Source: Paramecium tetraurelia (lineage: Eukaryota > Ciliophora > Oligohymenophorea > Peniculida > Parameciidae). From it: 64,000 nt of DNA. The notes under the pieces were generated by a model. That model did no database searches. It saw nothing but the letters and a program-made list of their open reading frames with translations, and was not told where the DNA came from. Shown here piece after piece: positions 12,572-24,709 of the stretch (position 1 is the first letter of the stretch; each line of letters opens with the position of its first letter). A program made the translations under genes and the position numbers. The DNA lies in contig NW_001798977.1 of NCBI RefSeq assembly GCF_000165425.1, forward strand, positions 219,318 to 283,317. The letters run 5' to 3'.

Positions 12572-14649
12572 TCATTCTTCATTTTTAGGATCATCATGCT
12601 TTTTGTAATATTCATTGACTTGATGATCTAGTTTGTTTTCTAGTTCTAAAGGTCCAATGTCATCAATAAGCGCTTCTTCATTTTAAATAATTTATGCAAC
12701 TAAGCTATAGAATCAAGTATAATACCTTACTCTGGTTTGGTTTGGGGATCAGAAATCATTTCTTCAATTTATTCATCGATTAATTCTTACTCCTCAGAAC
12801 TTTATTTATGTCTAATAATGAAATAGAATTGTATACTTGGATACTACTTTAGATTCTTCTTATTGGATTTGCTGTAATTCTTGTAATTATTGTAATCGAC
12901 CTTCCTCGTTGCAATCATAGAATTTCTCTTCTTGTTCTTGTTCTTATTCATGTTCTTATTCCTGCTCTTTTTCTTTTTCTTATTCTTACTCTTATTCTTA
13001 TTCCTACTCTTATTCTTACTCTTATTCTTTTTCGTAATCATCATTTTCATTTTCCTTATTATTATCATCCTCAGGTATGTCTTCTTCCTCTACTTCTTCA
13101 TCTTCTTCTTTGTCGTCATTGTCCATTGGCGCTTCAATTGTGACTGATTCATGTATGTATTACTGAATTTGTCTTGGTCTAGGATCAACGCCACATAACA
13201 ATTTTTTCTCTACTGAATTAATTTTGCTGAGAGTGTCATTCACATATTGATCCCAAACTTCGCTGGTGAAATGATTCTCCACCAATAAGTTGGATATTTT
13301 GGTTAGGATGCCTTGGTATCCTGGTTTGATGGTGTTTTGCAATAATCCAACTTGTTTTTTCTCGTTCCTATTGTATTGAATAATGATTGAGGCCAAGAAC
13401 TCTGAGATGGATTCGTGAAAAAATTTAGGCAATTTCTGGAATATAAAGATGACTATCTTATCAAACCAAATGAGGGCTTGATTGTTGAATTCATGAGTCA
13501 ATATGACATTGGTAACAACTTAGAAGGATTGATTGTTGATCAGTTCAAACAAAATCTCTTCTTTCTCACTGAGTAATAGTAAGTAAAATATTTGGAGTAA
13601 TGTGAGTTTGTTTGAGGACAAAGGAGTGATGATCTACCCATAAGAAGTCTGATGAGGTATGGCATATAAATTGGAAGTGGTGAATGCATTGGGGAGATGC
13701 TTAGCTACATTGATAAAGTAGAGAAAGTAATCTGTCTTGCCTGAATTATTAATATATTACAGTAGATTCGATACTAATTCATAGGCTGCAGTTCTCTGAC
13801 TTTAGTACTAAAGAAATGAGCAAATAATATTTACACAAATGGTGAGAAAGTAATAAGGGTTCAATAAAATTTTGATCAACTCCTCCTAATCCGGATTGAT
13901 TTGACTCTTTATTAAATTATTGATGATGAGCAAGCAATTGTCAAAAACCTAAATGTCTATGTGGAAGTATGTACTTCAGTTTCATAGTAGCGATGCAATG
14001 AGATCTTCATTACTCTCTGTAAGATGGATTTCTGTTTATCAAGCAATTAATTCTCATCATTAGGGTCTGGAATGATGACCTTTTCAATTATTTCAGCAAT
14101 ATGGGGAATGTCAATATGTTTAAGAAGATTAGAGATGTCCTTGTCATTTAAGTATTGCAACACCTTCAGTTATTCTGAATGAGAATACCTTGAAATGCTT
14201 CCTCCTCAACAAAGTGAGGATAACTTTAGAGAAGTAACCTGCTTATGTAATGTTGAGGATATCCTCGTTCAGAAGGGAAAACAGTCTATTCAAAAAATGG
14301 AGATTTTGACCCTCAAAAAGGAAATCTTGAAAGAAATCATTCTCCTTGCTCAAGATCTCGCTCGCTAAAAAGGGATATCTAGTTTGTTCTTGAATAGACT
14401 CATACTTATATTATACTCTCTGGTAGTTAGTCTCATCTCCGACTTCTGTGATGTACTCGATGAGAGTCTCCAAATGCTCGGGATGGTCCTTGACGCTATG
14501 AATCATGTCCATCATTACTAATTAAGCAATTTGTATTGTTATTAGGGCATCAAGAGATCCTACAATAGCGAAGACTCATCCAATATTAATTTGATGTCTT
14601 TTCTCTCCTCAATGAATTCATCTATCCGCGAATTCATAAAGTTAAACAT
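12572..14649 (-). CDS. SAPS-domain regulatory subunit of protein phosphatase 6 (Sit4-associated)
   Basis: Start ATG 14649 (MFNFMNSRIDEFIEERKD), stop 12574-12572, about 650 residues. Introns include 14496-14518, one of 25 nt after the codons for RRKHFK, and two near the 3' end. SAPS features in order: LLDES-like start, KLLNYVKDHPEHLETLIEYI, NRLFSLLNEDILN, AGYFSKVILTLLRRK, YLNDKDISNLLKHID, and near the end KPGYQGILTKISNLLVENH followed by GVDPRPRQIQ. SAPS proteins hold the catalytic subunit of PP6 (Sit4 in yeast) and target it in growth and cell-cycle control. The C-terminal 150 residues are disordered and acidic, with a run of alternating Glu and Gln at nt about 12915-13025 coded by GAG/GAA plus TAA/TAG/CAG. 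The antisense Leu/Phe ORF here is a shadow. Confidence 0.83.
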
Positions 14650-14805
14650 TCTGAAAATCATGATTAAATTAAATTAATATTTTTAATGTAAAATTACTCT
14701 CTCAAATTCCCCTAACAACCACAACACATTCAATGAACTTAATCTTTCAACGCCCTTAAACTAATAGATCAAAAATATTATAAGCAATCTATATTGAACA
14801 TTAAA

Positions 14806-15071
14806 TCAATTAAAGAGGGGACTTTGTTACAAGTCAATAGTAGAATATAAGTTGTCTCTATCATTAGATCGAGGAATCAATGGTCCTTCCTTTTTTGGGA
14901 TATCATATCAATTCTCATTTCTAACAATCATTAGATGATCATAATTTTGCGATTGAATTCACATTACCCCTTCCTGTTCTTCTTGAATCGATAAATAGTA
15001 TATTATAATTGCACCTTAAATTATATCATCTTATCTAAAATTGAACACTTTCGATAAGATGATATCTACAT
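14806..15071 (-). CDS. possible small gene, structure unresolved
   Basis: ATG 15071 opens a frame (MQISSYRKCSILDKMIQ) of about 50 codons. A second frame, closed by TGA at 14808-14806, encodes a plausible tail (KKEGPLIPRSNDRDNLYS). Joining them needs at least one intron that I could not place with confidence. It lies 157 bp upstream of the SAPS gene on the same strand. It may be a real small protein or chance. Confidence 0.22.
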
Positions 15072-15749
15072 CTAATAAAGTTTATACAATTCTTAAATTG
15101 GATCTATGACTCTAAAATTTCATATCATCAACTTCTATCGATAATCTGATAGCCGAATTAGATGTGATAAATTAGGATTTCTGTTTAATCTATATTTATG
15201 TAAAACTACACGAATATCATTTAATACCCTTTCGAAATTTCTGTAATTTAATGTCACAATCATGTCGTACCAAATAAAAAATAGGATTTAACACTTTATA
15301 AGTACCTGTAACTTATATCTTTTCTTTATTTTTCTTAAAATAATATATAAATACTCTACTTATGTTATAAGAAATACTGTCAGCTAGAAATGCTATTATA
15401 AACGTAGTAGATTTATACATCAATACATTACATAGCGATTCAATAATCAAATGATAATATTGAATATCCTTTATTTATTCTCATTCTTAGAAATCTACAT
15501 TGAAGTTTCTAATTTAAGCTATTGATTTAGTTAGATTAGAAACTAGGAAATTAAATTTATTTGTTATGAAATTCATTGATTATTTGGTATTCTATTGTAA
15601 AATTAATACTGCCTTATCAACAATTTTGTGTAACCTATATATTATTTTATATAAATTAAGGTTTCATTTAATAATAATTATAAGTTGTACAACATGGAAT
15701 TATTTTGATTTTTAAGTACCCAATGAAAATACTAAATCAATAATAAATT
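15072..15749. other. AT-rich intergenic region
   Basis: About 680 bp between divergent genes. No open frame with coding composition, no repeat and no RNA gene seen. Confidence 0.5.
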
Positions 15750-18700
15750 ATGTTTTTGCTACTTCTCATTGCTAAAGCTATTTGCTTGTAATGTAGTAAG
15801 TATAACGAAGACTATTTGAAATTAGTTGCACACAACAACGAATATTTAAGCTACCCAATAGCTTACGCTTTTGATAATTGGAGAGATTTTTCTGATTATG
15901 AATTAATTGATCCCAATAATAAACTTTAATTAATTTAACCAATTCAATTATTAGAAAGCGGGATAGTTGATGAAACGCAATGTAAATTCTTTATTATATT
16001 TTTATAGAGAATTACAAAATTATCAAATTTGGTGGAGTTTAAAAGAAAGATAGATACTATCCGAACTAATTTGGTATACTAAGAATCCTTAACAACTAAT
16101 ATCAACTAATATATAATTTTAAATAATGGCACAGCAACGAAGACAGAATACCAAAATTTGATAAATCAATTAATATTGGATCCACTGATTAGAATGTATG
16201 CTATGATTTTGTTTGGATGACAAGTACATCTTTAATAATTGATTGCGTTGAAATGATAAATGAAGAAGAAACCAACTATTTTTACATTTTTCAAATTGGA
16301 GATTAAATTACAAGGAAAAAAGTCCTAACTGATTATCCATACTCTAAAAACTAAGAAAGAAAATTATATATTCAAAGTGATTACTTATACAGAGTTACAA
16401 AGAAGAATGAATATAACAATTAAAACTAAGTGGAAATGTTTCAATATGATTCTCAAACCCTTGAATTGACTAAATTTACAACAATAAATAGCTAATTTTT
16501 TGTAGATAACGATTTCACTTTATAATATTAAGATTACTAAAATATTTAAATTTTGGATTTCAAATGCAGCGACACAAATTAACTTAGTTTCTTAGACGAA
16601 TTGCAAAATATTGTATAACTATAACGTGATAGTAACGAATGGACATTAAAAGTAGACAAGTGTAAGTATAAAATTCATTCCTACGATATTGATTTCATCT
16701 CTAACAAATACATGGGAGTTGGAACAACATTTCTCTATTATTCTTATTGGGATTCCAAAGAAGAGTTCTCCTTTGATATCAGTAAATACACTCCATATTT
16801 TAATGATTACGGTACCAATCTGGCTTCCTCTGAATCCTTAAAAAAAGTGCTTGATGAAGAAATTACATTTAGTAAACAAGGTGATTTTTCATAAGTCTTG
16901 ATTGATAAAAAACTTAATGAATTATTTTCAATCTAAGGAAATCGAGTTTTACGCTTCAAAAACAATTACATGGTTGATTTAGTCTACCATCCTACTGATG
17001 AGGCAGACCTGAATGTCTACTAAGCATGGGTAAAATATAAAGGTTGCACTTTGAATATTGAATATTAAACTATAGCCTCTGATAGCGAATAATTGATATA
17101 AGTACGAAAAGAGGAATTTATGTTTTACCATCCATTCTTTGCTTCTACATTTTTTAAATCCAATCGCTTTAATAGCCCGGTTTTGGGACCAAACATAAGT
17201 ATTGCTATTTTAGACGAAAAAGAGATGATGTCGGATAATTTTTATTAACAACATTCTGAAAAAGTTAAGATAGATATCGAACTTATAACAAATTATGTAT
17301 TCTTAGAAATGGTTGACTACACTTAAAATTTTTATACGAAATTTATAGTGATATCCTAAGATGATAAAATGAAACTCACGTTCTAATTATGTCAATAGAA
17401 AGAATATAATTATTATTCATGTTCAAAAGTTTTAGAAAGTTAACTAGATTATAAATTAACAAAAGAAAGCACGTGCATCTCAAGCTATAAGTAATAAATT
17501 TCCATTTCTACTTTGATATCATCAGAATAATTATAATACATTATTTATCAGGATCCTAATCATTTTACAACTTATTCATATACTTTGGATAAAGAACAAG
17601 AAATAGATACAATTGCATATTTTACATTTACTTTAGTGCTATCCTCATCGAAATAATAGGTCGTATATTTCTACTCACTAAATGTGGAGATGAACTTTTT
17701 ATACTCATTTTCATCCAAAGATTATGAATTTATTAAGCCTAGTAAGCTATTTTATTAGTAGTAAGATATTGAAAAGGATGTTGTTCATTTGCTTTACTTG
17801 TTTAATAAATAAGATTAATTATTAGTTATTCTTTATTTAAACTTTAACTTACATTATGTTGTCAATTAGATTTAATTAAAAGATGTTGAAAACATCTCAG
17901 TTTTCGTTGGATACTATTAATTTGTGGTTGTTTAGGAGAGAAAAAATACCAATCATGAGATTTCAATCTATCAATTTTAGGACGAATGTAATATAATCTT
18001 TGAAAAGTCTATACCCCTATATTCGTTTGCTATTGAAAACATAATTGAGAATACTTTATTCAGTTCATATATAAAAAGTGTCTTTGTTAAAAGTAAAGAT
18101 AGATTGTTGATGTATCTAATTAACAATCCTAGTCATAATACTTTTTTTAATGAAATTAGGATTGATAAAGATGTGAATGATATATTTACTATCGGGAGGT
18201 ATTTATTATTTGCTTAAGATTAAGAAGTCATAATGTATGATATTTATCCCTAGTTCTCCTTTAATTATAAGGTTAATATGAACAATGATATATTTGTTCA
18301 ATATAACCAAACTCAAGTGTTATTTTCAAATGATAAAAGCAAACTGAATATAAAATAGATGTTCAAGTATCTCAACATGAATACCAAAATCGATGTTTAC
18401 CCTGAAAAACTCAAAATAGTGACCAAACTTGATGAGGCGTACTAAGACAATTTTGTTCAAGATATGGGATCTGATTGGTACTCAGGATAAGTTGTTCTAT
18501 TCCATTTCCTAAATAACGAAGTTGTCGAGAATATATAGATCATTTAACCTATCAATGAGACTGAACATATATTTTATTATGCTTCAAGATCAATTAAGCA
18601 CTATGATGATACTACATTTTTCATTCTTTTTGAACAAAACTATAGTTTGGTAGACAAAGCAAATGGAAATCTGATTAAAGAGTTCAAATTCTTAGATAAA

Positions 18701-19866
18701 GATTTAAAGTGCAAATCAATTCTTTATGGGTAGGATTAAAATTTTATAGTTTCTTGTAGCAAAGGTAGGTAAGAAATTGTATTTGGAATCAGTTGCAAGA
18801 ATCAAGATTGCTAGAATAGTAAAGGCCTTCTAGTTGATAATTCTTTGAATAAAGCATTCTATATTGAAAACAATATGTTTTTGGTAGGTTAATACAATTT
18901 ATTCGTTTTTTGGGTTAAAGAATCGTTATTAAAAATCGAAGCAGCTCAACTTATTGGTGAAATAAAGATTGATTCAGATTATTATTCAAACACAATAGTG
19001 AAGATTAAGCCCAACCATTATCATTTCTATTAATTTAATACATTTAGGACATTAAAGGTAAAAGAGTTGAAGATATAAGATGATAGGTTGATTATATTTA
19101 ATACATTTGCGATTAATGTTGAAGAATATTTAAATCGCGAGTATTTTATGAATAAAGAGCTTGTTGAAATTGAAGTATTATCAACTAGTCTAGAGGGTGA
19201 GCTATTACAAGGGAAATATTTGTTTTTTGCCTAAGAGGGTGCTCATTATGGAATGAATTATAACTTCACTTGCAACGATCTAGGATGTCAAGTAAAAGAT
19301 CAAGAAGTTTTTGCAGTTATCTAAGGTTATGAGGGCTTTTGGTTGTTTGAGAAAAATACTCCCACTATAAGTTTATAGAATGACTTGCTATTAATTTTAT
19401 ATCAGAGTATTGTAGGAAATAGTAAAATTTTGGCTGCATATCGCCTTCCATAGAAGTATCAGAAAAATGTTCCCATTATATTTTTTGGAGCACTAGAATT
19501 TTTTGCTCAATTATATAAAATAGAAAAATAATTGACATCGTATAAATTAAATAATAAGGTACATATCATTCTAATTAATAGGAATATATATTGTTTAATA
19601 ATTATGACATTAGTATACTGACAAGGTATGAAGTTAATCCTTCTCCGAAGATAGTTTACAACGGAATCATGAAGGAAAATTTCTTATGTCTTTCAGTTTA
19701 AAATCATTTCAGTAAGGAACTGTTATATTTGGATATTGATATTAAGCCATCAGAGAAATCTTACCTTTGGCTTTGGATATTGTTGGGCGTTTTAGGAGGG
19801 CTGTTGTGTGTTGGAATAGGAGTCTATTTTTATAAGAATAAGAAAAAGGTTGATACATTAATCTGA
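15750..19866 (+). CDS. giant single-pass surface protein with large ectodomain
   Basis: ATG 15750 begins a signal peptide (MFLLLIAKAICLQCS). Two introns (15982-16007 and 19559-19581) give about 1,355 residues ending at TGA 19864-19866. The body is a long hydrophilic chain rich in Tyr, Asp, Asn and Gln with scattered Cys pairs (GCTLNIEY, CKNQDCQN, TCNDLGCQV). The C-terminus has one membrane helix (nt about 19770-19838, LWLWILLGVLGGLLCVGIGV) followed by a short basic tail FYKNKKKVDTLI. This is a type I membrane topology with almost the whole protein outside the cell or in a vacuole lumen. I recognise no enzymatic motif or named domain. Related giant transmembrane proteins of unknown function are common in ciliate genomes. 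The gene converges on the PKG gene with 66 bp between. Confidence 0.72.
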
Positions 19867-19932
19867 GTTGATATATAATCAAATATGGTAATAATAAGAA
19901 AAGATTTACAATAATAAATGAGCAAAAATATT

Positions 19933-22430
19933 TCAAAATTCCTAATCCCAATCTACTGTCACTGTGCAGATCATTTCTGGACATGTATCTCTTTTTATCA
20001 TTTCCAGGAAAGGAATTTCTTAATAATTCGGTTGTTAAAGTTTCGGAATGTGTGGAGGCTTAATTTCCATCATTTCTAATTCTTCCTTTTAATTTATAGA
20101 ATCAATCATTTACCCATTAAAATCCATCAAACCAAGAATGAACTTTGAGAGCATCATATGATCCACCTAATCTTAGTTCGGGTGTCCTATTCATCAATTG
20201 ATCCATCAGTTTAATGGCTTTAAAGTCTTTCAAAAACTAAGGATACTCGACTCGCCCATTGAGAATGGCTTCTTAGATTATGTATCTAAATAAGAATAAT
20301 TGATACGGGTCATCATCTTCATTGCCTGCAAAGGGAACCTCTCCGCACATTAATTCGAAAAAGCAAATTCCCAAAGACCACAAATCAGTGGAGAATGTGT
20401 AACCTTTGCCTTTCAGAATTTCAGGAGACATGTAATGAGGTGTGCCAACAATAGTGTAAGTCTTAGATGCTCTGGACTTCAAGACTTTGGCTGTACCCAT
20501 ATCTATAAGTTTTAAGTACCCGTTTTCCATTACGATAAAGTTCTCTGGCTTTATATCTCTGTATATAATGTGATAGGAGTGAAGCTTTTCTAAAATATTA
20601 ATCATCTAAGCAACATAGAATTGAGTCTCGTAAGAATTGAGCAAACCGAGATCTCTGATAACATCGAATAGTTCTTTGCCCTTGACATACTCTGTCAATA
20701 AGTATATATAATTTTAATCTTTAAATGATCTATGAAAACAGACCAGACTGGGATGATTCAATAATTCCAAAACTTGTTTCTCATTTTTCCTATGTCTTTC
20801 AGTATTGTTTGCAATAATGTTTACTTTTGGAATACATTTCATGACATGCAAATTTTGTTGAGGGATGTCCTTAACCAAATAAGCATTTCCAAAAGTGCCT
20901 TCTCCTAAAAGTTGCAATCCAATGAAATCTTCTAAGGTAAGCAGAGAATAATTGCTTTTCTAACGTTTCTCTAACAGGCTTGAAGAACCAGCCCTGTCCT
21001 TGTTTTTCTTAACGACAGTTTCCAATTCTCCTCCGATACATTCAAAGAACTATTTAAAAGGGAGTACAGATAACGTAGTTTTACGAGTGGTTAAGATATC
21101 TGAACTAATTTTTCTCTTGGACTCCTCAACTTGGAGGAATGTGTCCCCAAATAATTGACCATTATTATATAGTTACCCATCAAACTCTAATTAACCATCA
21201 AGAATAATAATAAGTTTATCTATCATTTAGTTTTTCGAGAATAAGTACTCTTTACTTTCATAAGTCTTAATTTTAAAGTTTGACACTATCTTTTAAATTT
21301 GCATCTTAGTCAGATCCCTTAATTAATGGTGTTTTTCAAATGCCCATTTCTGCATATTTGTATAAATGATCAACTATGCAACTAAATAAATGCAATTTTG
21401 GTACCTGAATCTTCTCTCCCAGAATAGTTGTAATATCTTCTCTACTCAACGATAACAGATTCACATCCTCCTCATTGGCTTTCACAGTTGCTCCTCTTAC
21501 ACAATTGCCAAAAAGAGCTTATTCTCCAAAAGAATCTCCTTAATTCATGTATCTCAAGAACTATCCCTACTTTGTGACCGAAACAATCCCTTTTTGTATA
21601 ATATAGAATGAGTTAGCCATGTCTCCTTCATTAACAATTATCTCTCCCTGCTTAAATTTCAATGTTATCAACACATTTGCTATGCTGTCTCTTTATTCCT
21701 CAGTCATGAAGTCTAAACACTTAATTCACAACACAATACCAAAAAATTTAACTTGATCCAAGAATTTCCTATTTGTCTCGTACGCTTTTTATTGAATGTC
21801 CTCAACAGCTTTTCTAAATTTCTTTCTTTCCAATGACCAAAATCCACAATCACCTAATGCCTATACTGATGCAGATCTTGGTGCATGATACATTAAAGCC
21901 AATTCTCCAAAAAACGCCGGAGTTTTCAATACTCTCTTTACTTCATCATTTATGATAATTTTACAATCTCCTCTTTCTTACTTATTAATCATGAAGTTCT
22001 ACCAATTATAAAAAATAATGTAGCTTTATCCCCCTATTTAAAAATGTAATCTGTATTCTTGGCCGTAACGTAATACATATCATCAATTAATTTAGCTCTA
22101 CTCATACTGTTTATCTTTACTTATCATTATTATCGAGTTGAGCAAACATAAAATGGTTTCCAAAGGCATTCAAAATCATCTGAAAATCAAAAGGAGATTT
22201 TTCTTTCGGCTGCTTTACAACATTCTCATGTATCTATTCTTCCAGCACTTCTATTTTAGCCTAACGTTTCTTTTCCCCTCTTCTTGGCTTAATTGATATT
22301 TTTGCATTTGGCATACTTCAGCTGGCAAACTGCTCATCAAGTGGTTTCCCTTTTGAGGTTAAACTATAGGCATGGGATCCATGGTAATTTCAGGTTGAGG
22401 CTCCGTAATTTTACTAATACAAACTCCCAT
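19933..22430 (-). CDS. cGMP-dependent protein kinase (PKG) with three cyclic-nucleotide-binding domains
   Basis: Start ATG 22430, stop 19935-19933, about 780 residues after removal of short introns (23-31 nt). The start MGVCISK has Gly2 and Cys4, a myristoylation and palmitoylation signal that would place the kinase on membranes. CNB1 has an intact phosphate-binding cassette (FFGELALMYHAPRSAS) and CNB2 too (FGEQALFGNCVRGAT). The third (FDGQLYNNGQLFGD) lacks the Glu/Arg pair and is probably structural. The kinase shows LGEGTFGNAYLV, the Lys in HVMKCIPK, YRDIKPEN, and GTPHYMSPE. The metal-binding DFG triplet reads DMG (LIDMGTAK). The AGC tail ends with KPPHIPKL after a 28-nt intron. PKGs with three or four CNB domains are typical of alveolates, where they control secretion, motility and ciliary beat. 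Confidence 0.93.
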
Positions 22431-22543
22431 ATTATAAATAATTATTAAATACACATTCTAAATTTAAAGAAAATATTATTTTAATAATGTGATTTATAAC
22501 AAGATATTTATTTATATAATAATAAACCAATACATAACAATGC

Positions 22544-22822
22544 TCAACGTATCTTTTTAATAAAGCACCCTCCATCTCCATTTCTTTATGATAATTAACT
22601 GAATTCAACATTCTTTGAATTTTTTTGTTGATTCTCACAAGCAATATTGCTCCCCTTAAATACTTTTGTATCAAGCAAAAATACATTCCACTATTATAGA
22701 ACACATTAACTAAACTTCATTTCTTTAATTATTACATATACTATTCTTGTATCTTTCTCCGATGCTACATTCATTCAATAGTTTTATTCTGAATAATCAT
22801 TAGATTCCTATGTACTTGTCAT
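22544..22822 (-). CDS. possible small gene with an in-frame TGA
   Basis: From ATG 22774 a 76-codon frame runs to TGA 22546-22544 (MNVASEKDTRIVYVIIKEMK, NVEFSQLSQRNGDGGCFIKK). Directly upstream, in the same frame, ATG 22822 opens MTSTQESNDYSEQNY, which is ended by the TGA at 22777-22775 just before MNVASEK. The composition on both sides is coding-like, so this could be a broken small gene, or two fragments needing an unseen intron. A different frame of the same strand (22704-22432) is also open but ends at the PKG start and looks like a shadow. No family recognised. Confidence 0.3.
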
Positions 22823-23091
22823 TATACTTAACCACCCATAACAATTTTAATGTGAAAGATTTATTCGAATCTATTTAAAATGTTTTTTATTTTCTAAATT
22901 GAAGGATATATTATTATAAAAATTAAAGTTTAATATGAATGCATCCTTGAAATTAGTAGACTCTTAAAGTTGTTTAACTGGCTAGAATATTATAAAAGGT
23001 TCTATTTCATAATGATTTTGACAATAAATAATTTTATAAATGTGTATGTTACTTTTGTAAACTAGGAAGAAAATATAATGCATCATCATAA

Positions 23092-23753
23092 TCAAGAGTC
23101 GAATTTTCTTTTCTAGTACGGTCTTCGTTATTTAAATGCCACTCTTTTGTCCTGTTCTGCTTTCTTCACAGAGTTTTCATTTTCCAAATTCGTCTTGATA
23201 AATGATTCCAATGTCCCTTTCCTGATATTGAGATTTTGTGCTGGCAAAATCACAAATTTTTCTTAGGTCTTTAAGTATAAGGGAAAGTGCGCAGTTTGAT
23301 ATGGCATATCAAAATCTTTTAAGTTACTTCTTGCAGCATTCATAGTCTAAAAATCATCTTTAAAATCATTACGTTCTAAAACTCTTTGAATTGATCCTTG
23401 AGTTACTTCCTTTAGTTCATTATTTTTTCATTTATTCTGGATGCCTACTCCATGCAGGATTTAACAGTTTCCTCGTCTTCCGCAGTTTTAGGTGGGTTTG
23501 CTTAAGAAATCTACTTACTTGAAGGAGATTCCTAACGCTAATGTGAATCATTTTCTTCTGACTTACGAACATAATTTACTAGAAAACATCAAATAACACT
23601 TTTAAGTATACCTTCATCATCTTGCACTTTCTCATAAACATCATCATGTGATTCCTAATAAGGCTGTTGACTTGACTTATCACTAGTGTAATTACTAGTG
23701 TAATCATGGATGATATCATCCTATACATCGCTCTCCTCGCTTTAACTAGACAT
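23092..23753 (-). CDS. unassigned acidic/basic small protein
   Basis: Start ATG 23753 (MSSQSEESDVQDDIIHDYTS), stop 23094-23092. Introns at 23579-23611 (33 nt) and 23347-23372 (26 nt) give about 200 residues. The N-terminal third is acidic and Ser/Gln-rich. The middle is a predicted coil (NEKIMNQRKQLKDQFKEF), and the C-terminal part is mixed (NLKDFDMPYQTAHFPLYLK; NIRKGTLESFIKTNLENE) ending in a basic tail RRPYQKRKFDS. The clean two-intron structure argues for a real gene. No domain recognised. It lies 109 bp downstream of SPEF1 on the same strand. Confidence 0.6.
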
Positions 23754-23862
23754 AAATCTATTTTAATATCAATTTAAAAATTATATATAGAAATACACAC
23801 TTGATTCAAAATGCAAATAAATCTGTACATGTATGTTATAAATAATTGAAAATAATAAGAAT

Positions 23863-24524
23863 TCACTATTTACCTTGCAGCTGATTGATCAATCCTTAAA
23901 TTTTATTATCTTTGATTTATAAAAGTTATTCAAGTTTCTTGACTTTTAATTATAAAATTTCTACAGTTTCCTTCAACTCTGTTATAGCTTAATTTTTTTC
24001 AGCCAAAATCAATCTTAAATCTTAGTTTTGTAGAGGATCATCCTACATCTACTATTTTTGTTGCGATTATTATTACTATTGTTTTTATTATTCAAGGGCT
24101 CTCCTTTCCAATTCTTTCTATTGTTCTAAATATTTTTCAATCTTAATTTGTAACAACTTTAACACCCTTTCAACAGCTTCAGGTGAACAAGCAATGACAC
24201 TATCAATATCATTTTTTGATAACTGAAATCCAAGTTTTTTGAATACCTAATGATTGCACATATAAATATACTTTCAAATTGAGAGTGCTCCAATTATACT
24301 ACTTTTATTAAATGCTATGTGCTTGAGGGTAATTATGCTTTTCCACCAATTTTGGGAGATAATGATAAACAACTTCAGCCACCATGGCTCCATCAGCAAA
24401 ATCTCTTTGGATGTTCTTTTTTGGTCTTGAGAGTGGAATTTTATCGAGCTGAAATTAGTTTATTCTTATTTACCCAAGAGTAGATATTCTACAATTCTAG
24501 TTCAGAAAGCGGAGGTAAATCCAT
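23863..24524 (-). CDS. SPEF1: SPEF1/CLAMP, calponin-homology microtubule-associated protein
   Basis: Start ATG 24524 (MDLPPLSELELQNIYSW), two introns (24449-24473 and 24247-24271), stop 23865-23863, about 200 residues. The N-terminal 110 residues form the CLAMP-type calponin-homology domain: LDKIPLSRPKKNIQRDFADG, VAEVVYHYLPKLVEKHNY, NWSTLNLKVFKKLGFQLS and SPEAVERVLKLLQIKIEKYL. The rest is a Gln-rich linker and a C-terminal coiled coil (AEKNQAITELKETVEILQLK). SPEF1 binds and bundles microtubules in the central apparatus of motile cilia and in cortical fibres. In a ciliate it is expected in cilia or cortex. It is divergent from the gene at 24710, with 185 bp between start codons. Very secure match along the whole length. 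Confidence 0.92.
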
Positions 24525-24709
24525 CAAGATGCACAACTTATTTAAGAAAATTTAAATAATCTCAAAAATTATTTTTATTCTCACTTAAAGAATTACTTCT
24601 AGGTTTACTTTTCAATTATATGAAACAATCGAAATCGGCTCTCCATAGATTTGCTTTATTCTTAATCAAAATATTGCAATTTTATAATTTAATTTTATAG
24701 TAATAATAA

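Noticed and set aside
12844-13147. Lys/Asn-rich minus ORF and Phe/Leu-rich plus ORF
   Set aside because: Both are other-frame readings of the Glu-Gln tract of the SAPS gene. The correct frame links conserved SAPS segments to a coherent C-terminus.
19742-19984. Minus ORF beginning MSRNDLHSDSRLG
   Set aside because: It reads through the 3' end of the PKG gene in the wrong frame. A 28-nt intron gives the correct AGC-kinase tail in another frame.
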